In this document: positions 42,713 to 50,835 of the stretch, piece after piece
Layout: every line of letters begins with the position of its first letter
Position numbering within the stretch: the first letter of the stretch is position 1
Assembly (NCBI GenBank): GCA_030836785.1
Contig: JAUPLT010000197.1
Coordinates: 1 to 50,835, forward strand
Direction: 5' to 3'
DNA length: 50,835 nucleotides
Origin: Actinomycetota bacterium
GTDB taxonomy: Bacteria; Actinomycetota; Actinomycetes; Mycobacteriales; Mycobacteriaceae
Made by a program: the position numbers and the translations under genes
Notes under the pieces: generated by a model
What the model was told of the DNA's origin: nothing
The model's database searches: none
What the model saw: only the letters and a program-made list of their open reading frames with translations

Positions 42713-44125
42713 GTGAATCGCCTGGACCGCTTCTTCGAGATCTCCGAGCGCGGCTCGAGTGTCGGGGCTGAGGCCCGCGGCGGTCTGGTGACCTTCATCG
42801 CGATGGCCTACATCATCGTGCTGAACCCGATCATCCTGTCCGGAACCGAGGACGTCGCCGGCAACACACTGCAGTTCGCGGCGGTGTCGGCGGTCACCGC
42901 GCTGGTCGCGGCCGTCATGACGGTGCTGTTCGGTCTCATCACCCGACTGCCGTTCGCCTTCGCCGCGGGCCTCGGTATCAACTCGTTCCTGGCCACCGCG
43001 GTGGTCGGAGTCGTCACCTGGCCGGAAGCCATGGGGCTGGTGGTGATCAACGGCCTGATCATCGTCGCCCTTGCGGTCTCGGGTCTGCGGCGCCTGGTGT
43101 TCGACGCGGTACCGATGCAGTTGAAGATCGCGATCACCGCCGGCATCGGTCTGTTCATTCTCTTCATCGGACTGGTCGATGCGGGCTTCGTGTCCAGTAC
43201 CGGCGTGGGGTCCCCACCCATCGGACTGGGCGACGAAGGCAAGGGGTCGATCACCAGCGTCCCCACCGCGGTGTTCGTCGTCACCTTGCTGCTGACCGGG
43301 GTGCTGGTGGCCCGCCGGGTTCGGGGCGCGATCCTGCTCGGACTGCTGTCCGGAACGGTGCTCGCGGTGGTTATCGAGTCGATCTGGCACCTCGGGCCGG
43401 CGAAAGACCATCCCGGAGGGTGGAAGTTGTCCGTCCCGGAACTCACCGGTTCGCCGTTCGCGCTGCCCGATCTGTCCCTGCTCGGCGACGTCAGCTTCGG
43501 TAGCTTCAGCCGGATCGGCACCCTGGCCGCGACGGCATTGATCTTCACGCTGGTCTTCGCCAACTTCTTCGACGCGCTGGGAACCCTCACCGGCCTGTCC
43601 CGGGAGGCCGGGCTGGCCGACGAGCGGGGAAACTTCCCCCGCCTTCCCGCCGCGCTGGTCGTCGAGGGTGCCGGCGCGGTGATCGGTGGGGCGGCGTCGG
43701 CGTCGTCGAACACCGTGTTCGTCGAATCCGGCGCCGGGATCGGCGAGGGCGCCCGCACCGGCCTGGCGAACATGGTCACCGGCGCGCTGTTCCTCGCCGC
43801 GATGTTCGTGACGCCGCTCGCCTCGATCGTACCGACCGAAGTTGCCGCCGCCGCGCTGGTGATCGTGGGCGCCATGATGGTTTCCCACCTTCGTCATGTC
43901 GACATTTCGGACTTCTCGGTCGGGTTACCGGTGGTCCTCACCGTCGCCGTCATGCCGCTGACGTACTCGATCGCCAACGGCATCGGGGTCGGGTTCATCA
44001 GCTGGGTAATCGTGCGCAGCGCCGCGGGCCGCGGCCGTGAGATCAGCGCGCTGCTGTGGATCGTGGCCGCCGGCTTCCTGCTGTACTTCGCCCGAACCGA
44101 GATCGAGACGCTGCTCGGTGTGTGA
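42713..44125 (+). CDS. Purine (hypoxanthine/guanine) permease, AzgA-like NCS2 family
   Basis: 470 aa with about 12-14 membrane helices. Typical AzgA stretches: FFEISERGSSVGAEARGGLV (start of TM1), ARGGLVTFIAMAYIIVLNP, AGLGINSFLA, and ANFFDALGTLTGLSREAGL followed by VEGAGAVIGGAASASSNTVF. Proton-coupled uptake of hypoxanthine/guanine/adenine is the expected role. GTG start. It may be cotranscribed with the CDGSH gene 30 bp downstream. Its purine role echoes the nucleoside salvage cluster 1.2 kb to the right, though they are not one operon. Confidence 0.9.
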   Translation: MNRLDRFFEISERGSSVGAEARGGLVTFIAMAYIIVLNPIILSGTEDVAGNTLQFAAVSAVTALVAAVMTVLFGLITRLPFAFAAGLGINSFLATAVVGVVTWPEAMGLVVINGLIIVALAVSGLRRLVFDAVPMQLKIAITAGIGLFILFIGLVDAGFVSSTGVGSPPIGLGDEGKGSITSVPTAVFVVTLLLTGVLVARRVRGAILLGLLSGTVLAVVIESIWHLGPAKDHPGGWKLSVPELTGSPFALPDLSLLGDVSFGSFSRIGTLAATALIFTLVFANFFDALGTLTGLSREAGLADERGNFPRLPAALVVEGAGAVIGGAASASSNTVFVESGAGIGEGARTGLANMVTGALFLAAMFVTPLASIVPTEVAAAALVIVGAMMVSHLRHVDISDFSVGLPVVLTVAVMPLTYSIANGIGVGFISWVIVRSAAGRGREISALLWIVAAGFLLYFARTEIETLLGV

Positions 44126-44155
44126 CCACGCCTGCCGTGGGGCAGAATCCCAACC

Positions 44156-44356
44156 ATGACCGGCTCACCCTCCAAGATCACCATCACCTCGCTGGCAGAC
44201 GGACCCTACGAGGTCGTCGGCGAGGTGGACATCCTCGCCGCGGACGGGACGCTGGTGAAGGAAACCAGCAAGAGCTACCTCTGCCGGTGCGGCCACTCCG
44301 CCAAGAAGCCGTTCTGCGACGGTGCCCACAAGCGGGAAGGCTTCACCGCACCCTGA
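44156..44356 (+). CDS. CDGSH-type iron-sulfur protein
   Basis: 66 aa. The signature CRCGHSAKKPFCDGAH gives the 3Cys-1His ligands Cys43, Cys45, Cys54 and His58 of a redox-active 2Fe-2S cluster. The N-terminal strand-rich half (SKITITSLADGPYEVVGEVD) is the short form of bacterial CDGSH proteins. Cytosolic; the partner is unknown. Its length is normal for a single-domain member. A CAGAAT sequence 7 nt before the ATG might be a weak leaderless -10, or it could be read from the permease. Confidence 0.9.
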   Translation: MTGSPSKITITSLADGPYEVVGEVDILAADGTLVKETSKSYLCRCGHSAKKPFCDGAHKREGFTAP

Positions 44357-44431
44357 GGTCCGCGGTACTACGCTGAACCGACGTGGGGAGCCTCCGGCAC
44401 ACGGCCGGCGCCCGGAAGCAGGTGAGAAGTC

Positions 44432-44698
44432 ATGAGCAACGTTCGCATGATGCGGCGACTGGCACTGGCCGGGGGAACGACGGCCCTCGTGGTGATGGGC
44501 GCGCTCACCGCAGGCTGCAGCAGCTCCGAGGAGGGGCCCGCGCCGACCACTACGCCGACGTCGACGACGTCAGCCACGGTGTCTGAGACGCAGAAGGCAC
44601 TGACTCCCGGCGGGAACAACTCGTTCTCCCCCACCATCGACCCGACGCCGCCCGGCGCCAGCTGCAGGAGCGTCGTCAACGGGGTATGCATTCGATGA
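44432..44698 (+). CDS. Small lipoprotein
   Basis: 88 aa. Signal peptide with a lipobox: hydrophobic ALAGGTTALVVMGALTAG then Cys29 in LTAGCSS, so the mature protein is anchored by acylated Cys. The mature part is a Thr/Ser/Pro-rich tether (PAPTTTPTSTTSATVS) with a short Cys-containing tail (ASCRSVVNGVCIR), too small for a catalytic domain. ATG 44432 with GGAAGCAGGTGAG upstream. It overlaps the next gene by 4 bp (ATGA), so the two are likely partners in the envelope. Confidence 0.85.
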   Translation: MSNVRMMRRLALAGGTTALVVMGALTAGCSSSEEGPAPTTTPTSTTSATVSETQKALTPGGNNSFSPTIDPTPPGASCRSVVNGVCIR

Positions 44699-45210
44699 CC
44701 CGGAGGCGCGCTGCGACCGCCGCGGCGGTCGCAGCATCGCTGCTGAGCGCCCCGTCCGCGTCCGCCGCCCCTGCACCCCCGTGGGACGGCTGGTACGAGG
44801 TCACCTTCCACGCCGACCAGAAGACCGGCAGCAGCGCCGCAGCCGCCCAGAGCGAAGAGGCATACACCGCCTGGTACAAGTTCTCCACCGACTGCTCATC
44901 GGGAACATGTGTCGCCTCGGTGGTGGACGGTCCCACCCCGAAGGACAACGTTCCGAAGGCGACCACCTTCACGTGGAACGGCACCCAGTGGACACGCTCG
45001 GAGACCTGGCGCTGGGACTGCCTGCTACCGGACCGGACCATCACCTTCGACTCCGCCAGTTCGGTGACGAACTACACCCCGCACCCCGACGGGTCGCTGA
45101 AGGGCACCTTCGGCACCAACATCGGTGCGGGTGACTGCCAGGGCACCGTCTACATTCCGCTCACCGCTGTCCCCGCCGATCCGGGGACGGCCGACACCGT
45201 CGTCACCTGA
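44695..45210 (+). CDS. Secreted protein, unknown function
   Basis: 171 aa. Signal peptide (RRRAATAAAVAASLLSAPSA ending SASAA) and a mature beta-rich domain (WDGWYEVTFHADQKTGSS, AYTAWYKFSTDCSS, TFTWNGTQWTRSETWRWDC) with cysteines in DCSSGTC, WDC and GDCQGT that could form two disulfides. ATG 44695 sits in the overlapping stop of the lipoprotein gene; ATG 44686 is an alternative. I do not recognise a characterised homologue; the pairing with the lipoprotein suggests a cell-envelope role. Confidence 0.83.
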   Translation: MTRRRAATAAAVAASLLSAPSASAAPAPPWDGWYEVTFHADQKTGSSAAAAQSEEAYTAWYKFSTDCSSGTCVASVVDGPTPKDNVPKATTFTWNGTQWTRSETWRWDCLLPDRTITFDSASSVTNYTPHPDGSLKGTFGTNIGAGDCQGTVYIPLTAVPADPGTADTVVT

Positions 45211-45263
45211 GCGGCCATCGGCGACTGAGCCGGTTTTTGCCCTCCTCGGCCCTGCCCCGGTGC

Positions 45264-45269
45264 TAGGTT
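45264..45269 (+). promoter_or_regulatory. Possible -10 box for cdd
   Basis: TAGGTT about 33 nt before ATG 45303, which itself has GGAAGG upstream. A -35 of normal spacing was not found. Confidence 0.35.
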
Positions 45270-45302
45270 GGCGCCGTCGGTGCCGCGGAAGGTCAGGTCA
45301 GC

Positions 45303-45722
45303 ATGGGTGTGGATACCGGTGAAGTCGACTGGGAGACGCTTCGGGAGGCTGCTATCGCGGCCGCTGCCCACTCGTATTCGCCCTACTCGAAGTTTCCGGT
45401 GGGAGTTGCCGGGTTCGTCGACGACGGCCGCCTGGTGTCCGGCGCGAATGTCGAGAACGCCTCCTACGGTCTGACGTTGTGCGCCGAATGCTCGATGGTG
45501 TCGTCGCTGTACGCCACCGGAGGCGGCCGGCTCACCGCCGTCTACTGCGTCGACGGCAACGGGGACGCCCTGATGCCGTGCGGACGCTGCCGCCAGTTGC
45601 TCTACGAGCACGGGGGTCCGGAACTCGCGGTCATGACACCGCGGGGAGTCCAGACGATGGCCCAGATCCTTCCGCAGGCCTTCGGCCCCTGGGATCTCGA
45701 GGAGAGGACGTCCGGCTCGTGA
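45303..45722 (+). CDS. cdd: Cytidine deaminase
   Basis: 139 aa, the short tetrameric type. Zinc ligands and catalytic Glu are present: NVENASYGLTLCAE with Cys60 and Glu62, and PCGRCRQ with Cys93 and Cys96. It converts cytidine and deoxycytidine to (deoxy)uridine. ATG 45303 with GGAAGGTCAGG upstream. The stop overlaps the GTG of the MFS gene by 4 bp. It feeds the nucleoside phosphorylase encoded convergently at 49830-50729. Confidence 0.95.
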   Translation: MGVDTGEVDWETLREAAIAAAAHSYSPYSKFPVGVAGFVDDGRLVSGANVENASYGLTLCAECSMVSSLYATGGGRLTAVYCVDGNGDALMPCGRCRQLLYEHGGPELAVMTPRGVQTMAQILPQAFGPWDLEERTSGS

Positions 45723-47317
45723 AACCTCAAACAGCCGGTGGCAGCACCGAGGTCGGTGATCAGAAGGCGAGCAAGGCCGCCTGGGCGATTCTGGCCGCGA
45801 TGGGCTTCGGCGCCCTGATCGCTCAGATGTTCAGCACCGTGATCGGTCCCGCACTGCCCACCATCAAGGAGGATCTCGGGCTGGGCCTGTCGGCGCAGAC
45901 CTGGACCATCACCGCCTACAGCCTCGCGTTCGGCGCGGCCCTGGTGGCCGGCGGTCGGATGGGCGATCTGGTCGGCGAAGTCAGGATGATCGTCATCGGC
46001 TTCGTGATCTTCGGCGCGGGCCTGGTGGTCGCCGCCGTCGCGGTGGGGGGTCCGCTGCTCATCAGCGGACGAGCGATCCAGGGCATCGGCATCGGCATCT
46101 CCGCGCCGGCAACGTTGTCGATCGTGGTCAACTCATTTCCGTTGGCGCAGCGCGGTTTCGCCGTCGGCGTGTGGGGTTTTGCGCACGGGTTCGGACTGCT
46201 GGTGGGACCGCTGTTCGCCGCCTGGATGATGGACATCGCCAGCTGGCGGTGGGTCTTCTGGGTGGCGGTGCCGCTGACCGCACTGGTCATCATCGTCACC
46301 CTGGCCGCCACCCGCGGGTACAAGAGTGTGCTGGCCAGCGGCAGTTACGACTGGCTCGGACTGGTGCTCGGCGGGGCGGGCATCACTCTGATCACCTATG
46401 GCCTGCAGAACTCGTCGGCGAGTTGGGCGGCCGCATCCACCTGGGGCCCGTTGGCGGGCGGGCTGGGCCTGCTGGTCCTGTTCGCCGTTGCCGAAACGCG
46501 CATCTCCCATCCACTGGTGGACTTCCGGCTGTGGAAGGAGCGGCTGTTCTCGGGCGGCTTCTTCGCCGAGAGCGCGGTCGGTTTCGTCTACATCCCGTTC
46601 CTGACGTTCATCGGCTCGCTGTTCTTCATCAACGTGCTCGACTACTCCCCTGCCAAGGCCAGCTGGGCGATCGTGATCACCACCGGAATCTGCATGGTGT
46701 TCGAGCCACCGGCCGGACGCTGGGTGGACAAGGTCGGCCCGGGACTGCCGATCACCGTGGCCCTGCTGATGCAGGCGGTGGCCCTGGCGTGGATCGGCTT
46801 CACGTTCGGCCCCGCGACCTCGCTGGGCCAGATGGTGATTCCGTTGGCGCTGATGGGTATCGGCGTCGGTATCGCTCTGCCCGCGTGTAACACCGCCGGG
46901 ATGTCGGCGGTGGACGCCAAACGCGCGGGGATGGGTTCGGGACTGATGCAGATGACGTTCAACATCCCCGCAGCCCTCGGTGTGGCCCTGGTGACGTCAG
47001 TGATCGGCACCCTGACCGCGTCGAAGGTGGGGCCCGGACTGGGACTCCGGACCGAGCTGCGCGAGGTGGCGGCCGAGTACGCGGGCGCGGTTCAGGACGG
47101 CGATATGACCCGGGCCGACGGCATTCTGGCCGGACTCCCGCAAGACTCGGTGGACGCAGTCAAGGCGGCCGTCGTCAGTGCCACGTCCGGGGCCATCACG
47201 ACCTCGATGCTGGTGCTCGCTGCCGTCGCGCTCGCCGGAGCGGTGTTCGCCTGGGCGGTCATCGGCCGCCGGCGTACCCCTGACCACGTCGAGATGACCC
47301 ACGCCGCTCAGGTCTGA
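45719..47317 (+). CDS. MFS transporter (DHA2-like), probably nucleoside-linked
   Basis: 532 aa with about 14 hydrophobic segments, the DHA2 drug:H+ antiporter layout (AILAAMGFGALIAQMFSTVI, PALPTIKEDLGL, RMGDLVGEVRMIVIGFVIFG, GIGIGISAPATLSIVV). A hydrophilic loop near the C-terminal end (LREVAAEYAGAVQDGDMTRA) lies between the last helices. Start GTG 45719 inside the cdd stop codon. Translational coupling to cdd suggests it moves pyrimidine nucleosides or analogues, but DHA2 members usually export toxic compounds, so the direction is uncertain. Confidence 0.87.
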   Translation: MKPQTAGGSTEVGDQKASKAAWAILAAMGFGALIAQMFSTVIGPALPTIKEDLGLGLSAQTWTITAYSLAFGAALVAGGRMGDLVGEVRMIVIGFVIFGAGLVVAAVAVGGPLLISGRAIQGIGIGISAPATLSIVVNSFPLAQRGFAVGVWGFAHGFGLLVGPLFAAWMMDIASWRWVFWVAVPLTALVIIVTLAATRGYKSVLASGSYDWLGLVLGGAGITLITYGLQNSSASWAAASTWGPLAGGLGLLVLFAVAETRISHPLVDFRLWKERLFSGGFFAESAVGFVYIPFLTFIGSLFFINVLDYSPAKASWAIVITTGICMVFEPPAGRWVDKVGPGLPITVALLMQAVALAWIGFTFGPATSLGQMVIPLALMGIGVGIALPACNTAGMSAVDAKRAGMGSGLMQMTFNIPAALGVALVTSVIGTLTASKVGPGLGLRTELREVAAEYAGAVQDGDMTRADGILAGLPQDSVDAVKAAVVSATSGAITTSMLVLAAVALAGAVFAWAVIGRRRTPDHVEMTHAAQV

Positions 47318-47345
47318 GCGGACCCTCACGGCCCGTCAGTCGCCG

Positions 47346-49031
47346 CTAGTCGAAGCCCAGGGCGTCGGCGATTCCCTCCCGTAGCTCCCGCAGTGCCGAA
47401 GTGGCTGCGATCCGGCTGGCCGCGATATCGCCCGTGACCGGAATGACCACCTGCAGATAGCATTTCAGCTTCGGCTCGGTGCCGCTGGGGCGCACGATCA
47501 CCCGGGCGTCAGAGAGGGTGAAGCGCAGACCGTCGGTGGGCGGTAACCCGTCCACTCCCCGCTCCAAGTCGTCGAGCCGCTGCACATCGCGTCCGCCAAG
47601 AGCGGTGGGCGGATCGGCGCGCAACCGGGCCATCGCATCAGCGATGAGGCTGACATCGGCGACCCGAACCGACAGTTGGCCGGTCGCATACAGGCCGAAC
47701 CTGCGGGCCAGGTCGTCGAGGACATCCTGCGGTCCGCGGCCCTCGGCCTTCAGGGCCGCGACCATCTCCAGCATCAGCAGCGACGCCGTGATTCCGTCCT
47801 TGTCCTTGACCGCCCCGGGGTCCACGCAGTAGCCCAACGCCTCCTCGTAGCCGAACCGCAGGTCGGGTACCCTCGCGATCCACTTGAACCCGGTCAGCGT
47901 GGTGGCGTAGCCCAGACCGGAGTCGGTGGCGATGCGCTCGAGCAAGGTCCCGGAGACCACGGACTGCGCGTAGACACCACGAGCCGGATGGCCGCTGCGG
48001 CGGCCGCGCTCGGCGATCCACCAGCCCAGTAAGCTGCCCACCTCGTCGCCGGTGAGCATCCGGTAGTCGCCGTCGCAGCGAATGCCGGCCGCACACCGGT
48101 CGGCGTCGGGATCGTTGGCGATGATCACATCCGCGCCGACCATCCGCGCGTCGGCGAGCGCGAGGTCCATCGCGCCCGGTTCCTCGGGGTTGGGGAAACT
48201 CACGGTCGGAAAACGACCGTCCGGAGCGAACTGCGCCGCCACTGTCGAGGGTGCGCTGAATCCCGCCCGTTCGACCGTTCGCATGAAGACCTCGCCACCC
48301 ACACCGTGCATGGCGGTGTAGACCGCCGTCACCGCCCGGGGGCCGTCTCCGAGAATCGAAACCGCCCGGGCGACATAGGCATCGAGCACGGAACCGTCGA
48401 GGACGTGAAAGTCCTCGGACTGCGGGATATCGGCCACCGGGCCGACGGCGGCGATGCAGGCGGAGATCTCGGCGTCGGCCGGCGGCACGATCTGGCTACC
48501 GTCGCCGAGATACACCTTGTAGCCGTTGTCGTCGGGCGGGTTGTGCGAGGCGGTCACCATGACCCCGGCGTCGCAGCCGAGCGCACGGATCGCGAAGGCC
48601 AGCACCGGCGTCGGCAGCGCCGACGGCAGCACCTTCGCCTCGATTCCGGCACCCGCCATGATCCGGGCGGTATCACGGGCGAAGACATCGGAGTTCCGCC
48701 GAGCGTCGTAGCCGATCACCACACTGAGCCGTTTACCCGAATCCGGTTCTGCCGCAGCATGTCCCGCAGCATTCAGATAGGCGGCCAACCCAGCCGCAGC
48801 CCGGGCCACCACGACCCGGTTCATCCGGTTGCTGCCCGGCCCCAGCCGACCTCGCAGACCGGCCGTACCGAACTGCAGGGTGCCGTCGAACGCATCGGCC
48901 AATTCGGCGGCGGCCGCAGGCTTTCCCGCCTCGACATCGGCCAGCAGCGCGGACAATTCCGCCGCGGTGGCCGGGTCCGGATCGTCCGCCAGCCAGGCCC
49001 GCGCGGTCTGCAGCAGCGCCGCGTCAGTCAT
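47346..49031 (-). CDS. pmmB: Phosphomannomutase/phosphoglucomutase family (PmmB), likely phosphopentomutase
   Basis: 561 aa. The catalytic phosphoserine loop TASHNPPDDNGYKV (Ser162) and metal loop DPDADRCA are intact; sugar-binding and phosphate-binding elements (GYEEALGYCVDP; RPSGTEPKLKCYL) follow in family order. In this operon with a nucleoside phosphorylase and deoC the natural job is converting (deoxy)ribose-1-phosphate to the 5-phosphate; PmmB-type proteins with that role are known in several bacteria. ATG 49031, 2 bp after the deoC stop. Confidence 0.9.
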   Translation of the reverse strand: MTDAALLQTARAWLADDPDPATAAELSALLADVEAGKPAAAAELADAFDGTLQFGTAGLRGRLGPGSNRMNRVVVARAAAGLAAYLNAAGHAAAEPDSGKRLSVVIGYDARRNSDVFARDTARIMAGAGIEAKVLPSALPTPVLAFAIRALGCDAGVMVTASHNPPDDNGYKVYLGDGSQIVPPADAEISACIAAVGPVADIPQSEDFHVLDGSVLDAYVARAVSILGDGPRAVTAVYTAMHGVGGEVFMRTVERAGFSAPSTVAAQFAPDGRFPTVSFPNPEEPGAMDLALADARMVGADVIIANDPDADRCAAGIRCDGDYRMLTGDEVGSLLGWWIAERGRRSGHPARGVYAQSVVSGTLLERIATDSGLGYATTLTGFKWIARVPDLRFGYEEALGYCVDPGAVKDKDGITASLLMLEMVAALKAEGRGPQDVLDDLARRFGLYATGQLSVRVADVSLIADAMARLRADPPTALGGRDVQRLDDLERGVDGLPPTDGLRFTLSDARVIVRPSGTEPKLKCYLQVVIPVTGDIAASRIAATSALRELREGIADALGFD

Positions 49032-49033
49032 GC

Positions 49034-49816
49034 TCAGTAACCGCCCGGCCCGGACTCGGCACCCGTCACGATCGCCACCGAGGAGGACGCTCCGACCCGG
49101 TCGGCACCCGCCTTGAGCATCGCGTGGGCGTCCTGGCGGCTGCGCACCGCCCCGGATGCCTTGACACCCAGCGCATCTCCGACCATGGCGCGCATCAGAG
49201 CGATGTCATGGGCGTTGGCACCGCCGCCGCCGAACCCGGTCGACGTTTTGACGTAGGCCGCGCCGGTCCGCGCCGCGATCAGACAGCCGATCGCCTTCTG
49301 GTCGTCGTCGAGCATGCTGGTCTCCAGGATCACCTTGACCGGTGCCGGCCTGGCGGCGGCGACCACACCGAGGATGTCGTCATACACGGCGGCGTAATCG
49401 GCCGACAGCAGACCGCCGATGTCGATCACCATGTCGACTTCGTCGGCACCCTCGGAAACCGTGATGCGTGCCTCCTCGGCCTTGGCCAGCCTCGTCATGG
49501 CTCCCAGCGGGAAACCCACGACCGTGCAGACCATCACCCCGGATCCGGACAACCGCTCGGCGGCCGTCGGCACCCATCGGGTGTTGACGCAGACCGAGGC
49601 GAATCTGTGCTCCAGTGCCTCGGTGCAGAGCGCGTCGATCGCGGCCAGGGTCGCGTCGGCTTTGAGCAGGGTGTGGTCGATCCGGCCGGCCAGCGTGTCG
49701 GCCGTGCGCAGTGCTTTGGGGATGTCCACGCCGTCGGGAATTGGCCCCAGCGCCGTGGTCACCGCCTCGTTGGCCCGGTTGAACAACGCGGTGTAGTCCG
49801 GCAGATAGGTGTTCAT
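49034..49816 (-). CDS. deoC: Deoxyribose-phosphate aldolase
   Basis: 260 aa. Schiff-base Lys190 in AAYVKTSTGFGGGGA, and Lys219 in GVKASGAVRS; Asp in EGADEVDMVIDIGG completes the DeoC site. It splits deoxyribose-5-phosphate to acetaldehyde and glyceraldehyde-3-phosphate. ATG 49816 with AAGGAG about 8 nt upstream; this ribosome binding site overlaps the stop of the phosphorylase gene. Together with pmmB and the phosphorylase it completes deoxynucleoside sugar catabolism. Confidence 0.95.
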   Translation of the reverse strand: MNTYLPDYTALFNRANEAVTTALGPIPDGVDIPKALRTADTLAGRIDHTLLKADATLAAIDALCTEALEHRFASVCVNTRWVPTAAERLSGSGVMVCTVVGFPLGAMTRLAKAEEARITVSEGADEVDMVIDIGGLLSADYAAVYDDILGVVAAARPAPVKVILETSMLDDDQKAIGCLIAARTGAAYVKTSTGFGGGGANAHDIALMRAMVGDALGVKASGAVRSRQDAHAMLKAGADRVGASSSVAIVTGAESGPGGY

Positions 49817-49829
49817 GCGGCGATCTCCT

Positions 49830-50729
49830 TCAGGTCCCGAGCAGGCTGGATTTCAGGTAGTTGAACAGCGCGACACCGGAGTCCTCGCTGAACTTGTGCA
49901 GTTGTTCGGGGGACGCCGTCACCTGGTCACCCTCGAGCCGGTTGAGCAGCGTCGTGCAGATCATCGCGAACTTCGAGAATCCCCAATGGTTGAGGTAGCC
50001 GGCGAGCATGGCGCCCTCCATCTCGATGTTGGCCACCCCGTTGCTCTGCACCCAGCGCAGCCAATTCATCTTCGATTCGGGAGTCTCGAAACACACCGCG
50101 CCGTCGAGGCGGAACTGCTCGAGGAAGAACTCGTTGCCCGCGATCGTCTTCCCGCTGACGATGGGAAAGTCGACGCCGGCGTTGGCTGCGATCACGGCAT
50201 CGACCGTCTCCGCCGGGAAACCGCCGTCGAACCAGTACTCACCCTCGCCGCCCCTGAGCAGACGGTAGGGCTTCAGGTCGGCCATCAAACCCTCCGATGA
50301 GACGACGACCGTCCCGCCGGGCAGGCCCACTCCGCCACTGGTGCCCACGCGAGCCCAGAACACCTCGTCGAGAGCGTCGAGTTCACCCCGCTTGAGGAAG
50401 AACACCATCCGCATGAGCTCCTGCAGCGCGATCGACGCGCTGGGCATCCCCATGCCGTGAGAGGCGAACAGCACCCCGGCGGTGTACCGGGTGACGAAGC
50501 GGTCCTCCTTGGGGAAGGCCACCACGTCAGCGCCGTCGTTGAGTCGGCTCCAGCGGTCGGCGAACTCCTTGATCCGACCGCCGGAACCGGCCACAACGAC
50601 TGCCTTCACGCCCCGAAGGGCGTCCAGGATGGGGTCCGAGGAGCCCACCCCGAAGTGGTAGTAGACATCTTCATGGCTACCGTCGAGCACGCCGTCGAGG
50701 AAGGCGTGGTTGATGTTCTCCGTCTTCAC
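49830..50729 (-). CDS. Nucleoside phosphorylase family protein (uridine phosphorylase-like)
   Basis: 299 aa. Features of the PNP/UDP superfamily: VVVAGSGGRIKEFA near the N-terminus, ASHGMGMPSASIALQELM (phosphate/ribose loop) and ARVGTSGGVGLPGGTVVVSS, and a C-terminal ANIEMEGAMLAGYLNHWG with the Met-Glu pair that binds ribose. It resembles the trypanosomatid-type uridine phosphorylases rather than the E. coli hexamer family; the base specificity cannot be read. GTG 50729 is chosen over 50759 because TAGATT lies 8 nt before it. First gene of a unit with deoC and pmmB. Confidence 0.87.
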   Translation of the reverse strand: MKTENINHAFLDGVLDGSHEDVYYHFGVGSSDPILDALRGVKAVVVAGSGGRIKEFADRWSRLNDGADVVAFPKEDRFVTRYTAGVLFASHGMGMPSASIALQELMRMVFFLKRGELDALDEVFWARVGTSGGVGLPGGTVVVSSEGLMADLKPYRLLRGGEGEYWFDGGFPAETVDAVIAANAGVDFPIVSGKTIAGNEFFLEQFRLDGAVCFETPESKMNWLRWVQSNGVANIEMEGAMLAGYLNHWGFSKFAMICTTLLNRLEGDQVTASPEQLHKFSEDSGVALFNYLKSSLLGT

Positions 50730-50737
50730 GTGGCGTG

Positions 50738-50743
50738 AATCTA
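50738..50743 (-). promoter_or_regulatory. -10 box for the phosphorylase-deoC-pmmB operon
   Basis: TAGATT on the minus strand, 8 nt (CACGCCAC) before GTG 50729; the transcript start would be at or 1-2 nt before the codon. Confidence 0.5.
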
Positions 50744-50835
50744 CGCGGGCGGCTGACACCGCGGAGCGATAATCAGCCGACTCGCGTCACGCCCCGATCA
50801 GCCGGCCGAGGCGGTGCGCTTGGCCCGCGGGCCCT

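Noticed and set aside
50798..50835. Possible 3' end of another minus-strand gene (peptide ...GPRAKRTASAG then stop)
   Set aside because: Only 11 codons lie in the window and another frame also stays open; not enough to call.

Overview
The window is chromosomal DNA from a mycobacterium, most likely a fast-growing Mycolicibacterium. It is GC-rich with many GTG starts, and the left third follows, inverted, the order I recall for the M. tuberculosis Rv1830-Rv1814 block: MerR regulator, DUF151 protein, ftsR, garA, gcvH, DUF881/Sbp/DUF881, pgsA2, secA2, ilvG, a bacA-type transporter, a flavoprotein, a secreted protease and a sterol desaturase. No tRNA, rRNA, CRISPR array, insertion sequence or prophage was seen. 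The gene content looks like an ordinary core/accessory mix, with several local oddities.

Layout. 1-9370 (minus strand): the conserved regulatory, cell-envelope and secretion block. 9495-13386 (plus): two tandem BacA/SbmA-like ABC transporter genes; the first carries an in-frame amber codon, and the second has Arg in place of the Walker A Lys. 13436-19254 (minus): a KstD-type flavoprotein behind a KstR-like operator, a secreted trypsin-like protease, a B-lectin/LysM protein, and an operon of sterol desaturase plus a two-gene cation/proton antiporter. 19326-22614 (plus): a paired SMR transporter, malQ and a NUDIX hydrolase. 22611-26199 (minus): a MscS channel with a cyclic-nucleotide-binding-like domain and a membrane class III cyclase whose catalytic residues are mostly replaced.

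26285-30322 (plus): an iron-sulfur photolyase-related gene, a small secreted protein, and a two-gene unit of a PF10118 ferritin-like protein and a ferredoxin reductase. 30388-31478 (minus): a conserved hypothetical and dtd. 31796-35059 (plus): an NlpC/P60-like secreted protein behind an AT-rich stretch, and isocitrate lyase 2. 35145-38435: a DUF2510/DUF4352 membrane protein, an unknown membrane protein, a secreted HNH nuclease, and an NrtR-type regulator divergent from a fused ADP-ribosylglycohydrolase/tyrosine phosphatase gene (38504-40012) with an operator-like palindrome between them. 40063-45210 (plus): aquaglyceroporin, membrane Ser/Thr kinase, purine permease, CDGSH protein, lipoprotein and secreted protein. 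45303-50729: cdd and an MFS transporter (plus) facing a nucleoside phosphorylase-deoC-pmmB operon (minus), together forming a nucleoside salvage locus.

Themes across the window: (1) many genes carry a TANNNT -10 box 6-8 nt before the start codon, which points to leaderless transcripts; (2) short duplications sit exactly at several gene 3' ends; (3) three neighbouring pairs look functionally coupled although key residues are missing in one or both partners. All family names come from reading translations and motifs; no database search was run.
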